Assembly (NCBI GenBank): GCA_016716085.1
Contig: JADJWY010000031.1
Coordinates: 1-64,000 of the forward strand
DNA length: 64,000 nucleotides
Source of the DNA: Hahellaceae bacterium
GTDB taxonomy: Bacteria > Pseudomonadota > Gammaproteobacteria > Pseudomonadales > Oleiphilaceae
Direction of reading: 5' to 3'
Position numbers and translations under genes: made by a program. The notes below the pieces were generated by a model. The model did not search any database. It saw only the letters and a list, made by a program, of their open reading frames with translations, and was not told the DNA's origin. Every line of letters starts with the position of its first letter. Position 1 is the stretch's first letter. Positions 52,645-59,576 of this stretch are shown here, piece by piece.

Positions 52645-55244
52645 AGATACAATTTGATTTCAGGCAGGTAGCCGATAGCCTGGACGCCGGAGTGGTGATA
52701 CTGGACTCAGGTTTCAGAGTCATCTATTTCAACAACTGGATGTATGCCCGCAGTGGGATGGCGCCTGAGCGAGTTCTCAATTTAGGCTTGCTGGATATTT
52801 TTCCTGACCTTAAAGACTCGCGTCTGTGGGACTGTTGCAAGGATGCCATCGAACTTCGGTTACCTACGCGTCTCTCCAATTCTTTTAATCCCACACCGTT
52901 CCCACTGTATGACCCTAAACAGGTGGGCAATGAGCTATATCGTCTGCAACAAATGGTTTTGGTCAAACCTCAGGATGTGGCTGGCGAAATGTTTTGTGAA
53001 ATTATCGTCAATGATGTGACGCCTATCGTTATTAAAGAAAACTGGCTCAAGCGAATCGCGGGGGAGCAACGGCAAGAGGCCTTGTTGCGAGAGCAGGAGC
53101 AATCGCAGTTGTCGCGTATCATCGATCATACTGCTGATGCTATTTTGGTGTTTCAGCAGTCGGGTCAAATAGATGTCGTGAATCAGGCGGCGGAAAAAAT
53201 GTTTGGTTATAACAAAGCGGAAATCAAGTCGATGGGCCTGGAGCTGCTGCTCAGTGGGGGGGATGAGCCCCAGCGCACCTTTCTCTATGATCGCCTCAAT
53301 CTGCTGATCAGTCAGGCGGTGAGTTTACGCCGCCCCCTGCCGACGCAGGCGGTCACCGCGACCATGGTTCGCAAAAATGGCGAGCCGCTACCGGCTGAAA
53401 TTAAATTTAGCAGCAGTGATTCGGATGGGCGCATGTCCATCATCACCATTATTCGGGATCGCAGCGCGGAAGTTGAATCTGAGCGCATACTCAGAGAGAG
53501 TGAAAATCGCTTTAAGACACTCGCAAAAGTGGCGCCGGTAGGGATATTTAGGACCGATGCCGAAGGCATTCTGCAGTACGCCAATGAAATGTGGTTTCAG
53601 ATTACCGGGCGAAGCCTGAATGACCTCCATTCCGAATCCTGGCTATCCGTGGTTAAAGAAGAGCAGCGTGAAGAGGTGGAGGCTGATTGGGGTGCCCGAC
53701 GCGCTCTGGCGCCGTCATTCGTCAGAGAGTTCGTTATCAGGCGGAAAAACCCGGAACGGTCCGAAACCTGGGTGCTTTGCCATCTGATGCCAGAATATGG
53801 GCTACATCAAAGTCTGACCGGTTATGTCGGCACCTTGACCGACATCTCGGAGCAGCGGCGCAATCAGGACGAAATAGAGCGTCTGGCTTATTATGACTCG
53901 TTGACGGGGCTGGCAAACCGGCGCTTCTTCAAAGACCGTTTGGAACGCTCCATTCGCGAGTGTCAGCGGGGAAATAAGGCCTTTGCCTTGTTTGCACTGG
54001 ACCTGGACGAGTTCAAGCGTGTGAATGACTCGCTGGGTCATGATGCCGGCGATCGCCTGCTGGTCGAAGTCGCCCGACGTCTGCAGAACTGTCTGCGAGA
54101 GGTCGATACAATTGCGCGGATCGGCGGGGATGAGTTTTCGGTGATCCTGCCAGGATTTGGTGAGCCCGAGAATATTGTGCGCGCGGCGGCCAGAATCATT
54201 CAGGCGCTGCATGAACCGGTCAATGTGGGGCAAGAGTGGGTGACTGTCTCGACCAGCATTGGCATTACCCTGTATCCGGCAGATGCCGAAAATGTCGATG
54301 GTCTGATCAAGAACGCGGATCTGGCACTCTACAGTGCTAAAGACAACGGTCGTAATGGTTATGCCTTTTTTGATCCGCGCATGAATGTCCATGCCGAGAT
54401 GAATCTGGTGCTGGAAAACCGGATCCGGCGAGGCATCGCTAACGACGAGTTTCTCGTTTATCTCCAGCCGCAGGTGCGCAGCAGCGATTGTATGCCGGTG
54501 CGTGCCGAGGCCCTGGTACGTTGGCGGGACCCTGCCAGAGGTATTTTACTACCCGCTGAATTTATTCAAATGGCCGAAAAGGTGCGCCTGATCAAACAGT
54601 TGGGCGAGGTTGTCCTGGAGAAAGCCTGCAGTGCCATGCAACATTTGTTGCAGGCCCAGGTGGTTGCCAACGACTTTCGGGTGGCGATCAATATTTCGGC
54701 TTCACAGTTTCTGGACCCCGCTTTTCCGTTCCGTATTTGGTCACTTCTGAATCGCTACAAGTTGCCTCCTCAGTGTATTGAGTTGGAAGTGACGGAAGGG
54801 GTCTTTATTTCGGACCTTAATCTGGCGAGGCGGGTCATGAGTTGCGTCAAGGGCTTCGGGGTCGCGATATCGCTGGACGATTTCGGTACTGGCTATTCGT
54901 CCCTGTCTTATCTGAGCTACCTGCCGGTCGATACACTCAAAATTGATCGCTCGTTTATTTCGGCCTTAAGTGAACAAGGCGATGGACAGGACATCGTGCT
55001 GGCGATTATCGATGTGGCCCAGAGACTGCGCTGTGAGGTGGTGGCAGAGGGTGTCGAGACAGAGGCTCAATTTCAATTCCTGCGACAGGCCGGCTGTGAT
55101 TTGATTCAGGGCTACTGGATTGCCAAGCCGATGGACGTGGAGGCGTTTGAGCAGTTCATCCGGGATCGAACTCCCACGCTGTTGGCGAATGCGTCAGGGA
55201 TGCGTGTTGACAGTAGCCGGCATCCTATTGATCACCTAAAATGA
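52641..55244 (+). CDS. PAS-PAS-PAS-GGDEF-EAL c-di-GMP enzyme
   Basis: GGDEF domains make c-di-GMP from GTP and EAL domains hydrolyse it. It has 867 residues. Three PAS sensor domains (about 8-125, 150-285 and 290-405) lead to GGDEF (about 415-575; IARIGGDEFSVILPG intact, with an RxxD product-inhibition site REVD five residues before it). EAL (about 590-850) has RAEALVRW, AINISASQFLDP, ISLDDFGTGYSSLSYLSYLP and VAEGVETEAQF. Both catalytic sets look complete. No membrane segment is visible. Its ATG overlaps the CheC-like stop, making a three-gene coupled signalling operon. Confidence 0.93.
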   Translation: MKIQFDFRQVADSLDAGVVILDSGFRVIYFNNWMYARSGMAPERVLNLGLLDIFPDLKDSRLWDCCKDAIELRLPTRLSNSFNPTPFPLYDPKQVGNELYRLQQMVLVKPQDVAGEMFCEIIVNDVTPIVIKENWLKRIAGEQRQEALLREQEQSQLSRIIDHTADAILVFQQSGQIDVVNQAAEKMFGYNKAEIKSMGLELLLSGGDEPQRTFLYDRLNLLISQAVSLRRPLPTQAVTATMVRKNGEPLPAEIKFSSSDSDGRMSIITIIRDRSAEVESERILRESENRFKTLAKVAPVGIFRTDAEGILQYANEMWFQITGRSLNDLHSESWLSVVKEEQREEVEADWGARRALAPSFVREFVIRRKNPERSETWVLCHLMPEYGLHQSLTGYVGTLTDISEQRRNQDEIERLAYYDSLTGLANRRFFKDRLERSIRECQRGNKAFALFALDLDEFKRVNDSLGHDAGDRLLVEVARRLQNCLREVDTIARIGGDEFSVILPGFGEPENIVRAAARIIQALHEPVNVGQEWVTVSTSIGITLYPADAENVDGLIKNADLALYSAKDNGRNGYAFFDPRMNVHAEMNLVLENRIRRGIANDEFLVYLQPQVRSSDCMPVRAEALVRWRDPARGILLPAEFIQMAEKVRLIKQLGEVVLEKACSAMQHLLQAQVVANDFRVAINISASQFLDPAFPFRIWSLLNRYKLPPQCIELEVTEGVFISDLNLARRVMSCVKGFGVAISLDDFGTGYSSLSYLSYLPVDTLKIDRSFISALSEQGDGQDIVLAIIDVAQRLRCEVVAEGVETEAQFQFLRQAGCDLIQGYWIAKPMDVEAFEQFIRDRTPTLLANASGMRVDSSRHPIDHLK

Positions 55245-55303
55245 TGCTATATCGGGCGAATTAAGCCCGGACCAGGGACGACCGTAACAGCGAGAGTGCG
55301 CCC

Positions 55304-56596
55304 ATGCCACCATTGAAGTACAGCGAATCCTACCTCTCCATCCTGCGGGGCTTGTCTAACCGTATCGTAGAGGCTCAGAAACCCATCCGTATATTGGATG
55401 CGATTAAGTGGTCCCCGCAATTGCGACAGGATTTTTTCGCAGCTAACTGTCAACGGCTGCCTGAGGTTACGCCGGCCTATTATCGGGATAACTGTCCCCT
55501 GGGGTTTGACCCGGAAGCGAAGCGTGCTGAGTTTCACCAGTTAGAGCGGGAAATCAGTCAGAAGCTGGGGCAAATGAACCCGGTGACACAAATCATGAGG
55601 CGGGTGTGTCGGGAGTACCAAATGGTCGTGCGCATGCTTGAAGCCCGCGGCACAACCGAGTTCAGTAATATTTCCCAGGAACTGTACGGCTCGTCCAGTG
55701 ATTGTTTTCACGCTGGCGATCCTACATTGGCGGAACTGGGGTTAATGATGGAGCAAACGCTGAGCAGTTTGCTCGCCGACCCCTCGATGCAAGAGAACGA
55801 GAAGAATCTGACGGCTCAGCAAGTTGTTGATGAGCTGAACATTCGATTGTCGGCATTTTTTCATGGCGAGGGGATTCGGGTCATGTTGTCGGACGGTATT
55901 GCCTCCGACGCGGCGGCGGGTACGGATTATCTCAAAATTCGGGATGATGCGATGTTCAATGCGCAGGACATCGATGTCCTGGAAGTGCATGAGGGCTGGG
56001 TGCATCTTGGAACCACGCTGAATGGTTCGCAGCAGCCCTACCTGACCTTCCTGAGTAAGGGGCCACCCTCGTCAACGACAACTCAGGAAGGGTTGGCGGT
56101 GTTGTCTGAGATATTGACGCTGAAGTCCGGTCCTACGCGCCTATTCAAGCTGATTAACCGGGTTCGGGCTGTCACGCTGGCCGAGGAAGGGGCGGATTTT
56201 GTTGAGGTTTATCGTTATCTGAGCGAGAAGGGGCTCGACCCGGATGAAAGCTATACCATTGCCTCGCGGGTGTTTCGCGGAAGCACACCCACGTTGAGAC
56301 CCTTCACCAAGGACATTACCTATATCAAGGGGTTCGTGCAAACCTACAACTTTCTGCGGTTGGCGTTTGCGTCGGGCAAAATCAGTAATCTGCCAATGCT
56401 ATTCAGCGGCAAAATTGTGTTAGACGACCTGGCCATTCTTGCGGATCTTGAACAAGAAGGGGTTGCTGTCAGGCCCCGGTATATTCCACCCTTTTTTCAG
56501 GACCTCAAAGGCCTGGCCGCGTGGATGAGCTTTGCCCGTTTTATCGGTCAGCTCAATTTCAATCAGCTGGAGATGGATTACAAGCATTTACTGTAG
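55304..56596 (+). CDS. DUF1704/QEGLA-motif metallopeptidase-like protein
   Basis: It has 430 residues. The zinc motif is VLEVHEGWVHLGTTLNG (HExxxH), with STTTQEGLAVLSEI, the QEGLA block, 35 residues later. This is the family annotated 'flavohemoglobin expression-modulating QEGLA motif protein' and related in fold to MATCAP tyrosine carboxypeptidases of eukaryotes, where the Glu and two His bind zinc. The bacterial substrate is not established. It has no signal peptide, so it is probably cytoplasmic. It runs just ahead of rmuC, with overlap of potential but not chosen starts. Confidence 0.85.
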   Translation: MPPLKYSESYLSILRGLSNRIVEAQKPIRILDAIKWSPQLRQDFFAANCQRLPEVTPAYYRDNCPLGFDPEAKRAEFHQLEREISQKLGQMNPVTQIMRRVCREYQMVVRMLEARGTTEFSNISQELYGSSSDCFHAGDPTLAELGLMMEQTLSSLLADPSMQENEKNLTAQQVVDELNIRLSAFFHGEGIRVMLSDGIASDAAAGTDYLKIRDDAMFNAQDIDVLEVHEGWVHLGTTLNGSQQPYLTFLSKGPPSSTTTQEGLAVLSEILTLKSGPTRLFKLINRVRAVTLAEEGADFVEVYRYLSEKGLDPDESYTIASRVFRGSTPTLRPFTKDITYIKGFVQTYNFLRLAFASGKISNLPMLFSGKIVLDDLAILADLEQEGVAVRPRYIPPFFQDLKGLAAWMSFARFIGQLNFNQLEMDYKHLL

Positions 56597-56616
56597 CGTG
56601 GAGCGAGGGCGAGTCA

Positions 56617-58050
56617 GTGCAGAATTGGGTGTTTCCCATTGAAGAATGGGCTGTCGTGGCTGGGCTGGTTGTCGGTTTGCTAAGTTATGGTCTGGCCTGG
56701 CTTATAGGCAGTCGCCGCACCCGGCAGGCACTCGAACAGCAGGAGCATTGGCGGTCACGGGCCGAGCAGCTGGCCTGCGAGTCACGTGCGATGGAAGTCC
56801 AGCTCGACAACCTTGAATACCGATTTCGCCTTCAGGCAGAGGATCTAGCCGATAATGTGGGGCGTCAGGAGAGTTTGCGGCTTGAGCTGCAAGACAAAAT
56901 TCGGCGCATCAGTGAGCTTGAGACCCGCCAGGGGGAGCGTGAGCGTCACATGCAGGCTCAGATAACCCAGTTTCGAGAGGACCGTGAACACCTCAAGCAG
57001 GAGTTTGAACTCTTGTCCCACCGGATTTTTGAAGCACGTGGCGCCACATTCAGTGAGCAGAGTCGCCTGTCATTGGATACGGTTCTGGCACCGTTTAAAG
57101 AGCAGCTGGGTGAATTCCGCAGCAAGGTTGAAGATCTCCATCTCCGCGATGTTCGGCAGAAAGCCGAGCTTAGTGCAGAGCTTCAGCAACTCAAGAGCCT
57201 GAATGCCCAAATGACCAAAGAGGCTCATGATTTAAGTACCGCCTTGCGTGGGCAAAAGAAAACGCAGGGTAATTGGGGCGAGTTGGTGCTGGAAAATGTG
57301 TTGGATCGTTCTGGTTTACGTCTGGGGCAGGACTATCACCGTGAAATGAGCTTCACCACTGACGATGGGCGCCGCCGACCCGATGTGATCGTTAATTTGC
57401 CTCAGGGGCGTCATCTGGTGATTGATTCTAAAGTCTCGCTCAATGCCTATCAGGATTATGTTAACGCGGAGGACGAGTGGGTTCGCAAATCGCGCCTTAA
57501 AGACCATGTCGATGCCATGAAACAGCGCATTCAGGAATTGGCGGACAAGCGGTATTTCGAATTGCCGGGACTGACCTCGCCGGAACTGGTGTTTATGTTC
57601 GTGCCAATTGAGTCGGCTTTTGTCGAGGCGCTGCGCGGGGACAGCGAATTGTTTCAGAAAGCATTGCAGGCCAATGTGCTGGTTGCGACACCGACGACGC
57701 TACTGACCAGCCTGAATATTGTCAGGCAGCTTTGGCGCTTTGAGGAGCAGAGTCGCCACAGTGCCGAGCTTGCGGATCGGGCCGCGAAATTTCATGACAA
57801 GTTAAGGGTCTTTCTTGAAAGCCTGAATGCGATTGGACTGCAGATTGATCGAGCCCAGGACACCTGGAAAAAAGCGTTTGGGCAGTTGGTTCAGGGCAAG
57901 GGCAATCTGATCAGTCAGGCAGCCGATTTTCGGGAGTTGGGCGTTGCGGTCAAAGCGGAGCTGCCCGCTAATTTTGTCGATCATGCCCGCCTGGAACTCG
58001 ATCTTCGACAGCCGAAGGAGTCGGCTTCCACCCCCACAGAACACAGGTAA
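56617..58050 (+). CDS. rmuC: DNA recombination protein RmuC
   Basis: RmuC limits inversions at short inverted repeats and is a PD-(D/E)XK-like putative nuclease. GTG 56617 is chosen because it puts a TM anchor at the N-terminus (VAGLVVGLLSYGLAWLIG, residues 12-29) behind a GAGGGCGAG site. It has 477 residues. A long coiled coil (35-190) leads to the nuclease-like core: KKTQGNWGELVLENVLDRSG, RRPDVIVNLPQGRHLVIDSK and VSLNAYQDYVNA. The final FVPIESAFVEALRGD and ATPTTLLTSLNIVRQLWRFE are family hallmarks. Confidence 0.95.
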   Translation: MQNWVFPIEEWAVVAGLVVGLLSYGLAWLIGSRRTRQALEQQEHWRSRAEQLACESRAMEVQLDNLEYRFRLQAEDLADNVGRQESLRLELQDKIRRISELETRQGERERHMQAQITQFREDREHLKQEFELLSHRIFEARGATFSEQSRLSLDTVLAPFKEQLGEFRSKVEDLHLRDVRQKAELSAELQQLKSLNAQMTKEAHDLSTALRGQKKTQGNWGELVLENVLDRSGLRLGQDYHREMSFTTDDGRRRPDVIVNLPQGRHLVIDSKVSLNAYQDYVNAEDEWVRKSRLKDHVDAMKQRIQELADKRYFELPGLTSPELVFMFVPIESAFVEALRGDSELFQKALQANVLVATPTTLLTSLNIVRQLWRFEEQSRHSAELADRAAKFHDKLRVFLESLNAIGLQIDRAQDTWKKAFGQLVQGKGNLISQAADFRELGVAVKAELPANFVDHARLELDLRQPKESASTPTEHR

Positions 58051-58131
58051 ATGATTGACTAAAATGGGCGTGGCGAATTTGTTACCCATGATCTAGGCTT
58101 AGGGGGTAACTTCCATTGGAGATCAGCGGGC

Positions 58132-58797
58132 GTGGCCACGCGACTTGACCTAGCCGATATTCTCACATTCAGCCAGAGCTATGGTGAGCGGCGACCGCCT
58201 CAATTTGTGGTTGCCGCAACGCTTGCGGGCGAGCTGGGGCAAATTATTCACGTCGCCAAGCGTCTCTCGTTGTCCTCAAAAAACGCGCGGGTCATCACGG
58301 TCCGGGCAGGCGAGTGGGGGCGCGGTTTTTCAGGGATTACCCAGTTTATCGATGAGTATGCACGGCGGACGATTATGTGTGCCGAGCGAATCAATCAGGC
58401 ATCCAGCGAACTGTCACGACGTTCGATACGCAACCTATTCATGGATCAGGTCGTGCATCGCCTTGCGCGTGTGATCGAGAAAAAGCGGGAAAAGAGCGAA
58501 AGTATTGTCGGTTGTCATCGTCGTCTTAAAGACAATTGCCAGGCGATGGCTCGGGAGAGCGATGCAGCGACGCGGCGACTCGGTCAGGATATCGCTGAAA
58601 TACGGGAATGCACCCGCGCCCTGAGTTCGCTGGTGGCGATCTGTCGAATTGAAGCGTCGCGCGCAGGCCCATTTCAGGAGGCTCTGGGTGTTATTGCCTC
58701 TGAAATTGAGCTGTCGACCGAGCGTCTGCTGCGCAGCGTTAACAGTGGGCAACGCATATTAGAAATGTTGTCCGGCCCCTTAGTGTCGACCCGTTGA
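58132..58797 (+). CDS. Soluble protein with two degenerate chemoreceptor-tip motifs
   Basis: It has 221 residues from GTG 58132 with a GGAG site ten bases upstream. Residues about 35-80 (LGQIIHVAKRLSLSSKNARV, then RAGEWGRGFSGITQFIDEYA) match the methyl-accepting chemotaxis tip pattern, whose core is ARAGE-GRGFAVVA-EVR. Residues about 175-205 (LVAICRIEASRAG, then FQEALGVIASEI) are a second, weaker copy. The rest is helical and charged (ARVIEKKREKSESIVGCHRR). It has no TM and no sensor domain. The Glu and Asn residues that bind CheA/CheW in true tips are mostly changed, so it may be an adaptor or decoy. I know no named family. It is followed by the ODP-type gene after 41 bases. Confidence 0.6.
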   Translation: MATRLDLADILTFSQSYGERRPPQFVVAATLAGELGQIIHVAKRLSLSSKNARVITVRAGEWGRGFSGITQFIDEYARRTIMCAERINQASSELSRRSIRNLFMDQVVHRLARVIEKKREKSESIVGCHRRLKDNCQAMARESDAATRRLGQDIAEIRECTRALSSLVAICRIEASRAGPFQEALGVIASEIELSTERLLRSVNSGQRILEMLSGPLVSTR

Positions 58798-58838
58798 CAT
58801 GAAAGCAGGCGCACCTATAACAAGAGAATTCGTGAATT

Positions 58839-59576
58839 ATGCTGAGTAAAGTATTGTGGGAAAACAAGAGTCACAAATGGATCATTTGTGGGCGGGACAC
58901 TGACAAGTCGGCTGGCATTATTGATACCAATCAATACATACTGCGTTCGGGCAGTCGGCTGCTGATACTGGAGCCTGGTGGCATCGAGTTATTTTCCGCG
59001 ATGCTTGCCTGTGCGTTGGATTGGGCTCCCGCGCATGAAATTACGGATCTGTTTGCCTCCCATCAGGACCCGGACATCATTTCATCATTGGGGCTGTGGG
59101 ATCAGGCGCTACCCAAAGCCAAACTTCATGCGCCCGCGATTTGGGAAGGTTTCATCCGCCACTTTGGCATGGAAAATACCCAATACTGCCGTATTTCAGA
59201 CGGTGGCGGCGATATTGATATGGGAGACTATGTGCTTCAGTGTATCCCGGCTCATTACCTTCACTCTTCGGGTAATTTTCATGTTTACGACGCCGAACTG
59301 AAGGTGCTGATGTCCGGCGATGTGGGTGCAGCGCTTGAAGCGGGTCAACCGGGCCTGTTTGTCGAGGATTTCGAACAGCATACCCGCCACATGACGGCAT
59401 TTCATCAACGCTGGATGCCATCCAACCGAGCCAAAAATGATTGGATCAGTCGGGTACGTAAATTGGATATCGCTTATATGGCGCCCCAGCACGGGCGTAT
59501 TTTCGCCGGCGATGATGTGAAGCGTTTCCTGGATTGGTTCGAGGCGCTGGAAGTCGGGTGTGCGATCCAAGGGTAG
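58839..59576 (+). CDS. ODP-type di-iron metallo-beta-lactamase-fold protein
   Basis: It has 245 residues, only the di-iron half of a flavodiiron protein, without flavodoxin or rubredoxin. The metal ligands are visible: FASHQDPDIISSLGLW (His-Asp-Asp, with HxDxD replacing HxExD), PAHYLHSSGNFHVYDAELKV (His), LMSGDVGAALEAG (Asp) and YMAPQHGRIF (His). Stand-alone versions include the ODP protein of Treponema denticola, described as a di-iron oxygen/iron sensor linked to chemotaxis. Here it sits between a chemoreceptor-tip-like protein and a c-di-GMP enzyme, which favours sensing over NO or O2 reduction. That role is inferred. Start ATG 58839. Confidence 0.8.
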   Translation: MLSKVLWENKSHKWIICGRDTDKSAGIIDTNQYILRSGSRLLILEPGGIELFSAMLACALDWAPAHEITDLFASHQDPDIISSLGLWDQALPKAKLHAPAIWEGFIRHFGMENTQYCRISDGGGDIDMGDYVLQCIPAHYLHSSGNFHVYDAELKVLMSGDVGAALEAGQPGLFVEDFEQHTRHMTAFHQRWMPSNRAKNDWISRVRKLDIAYMAPQHGRIFAGDDVKRFLDWFEALEVGCAIQG

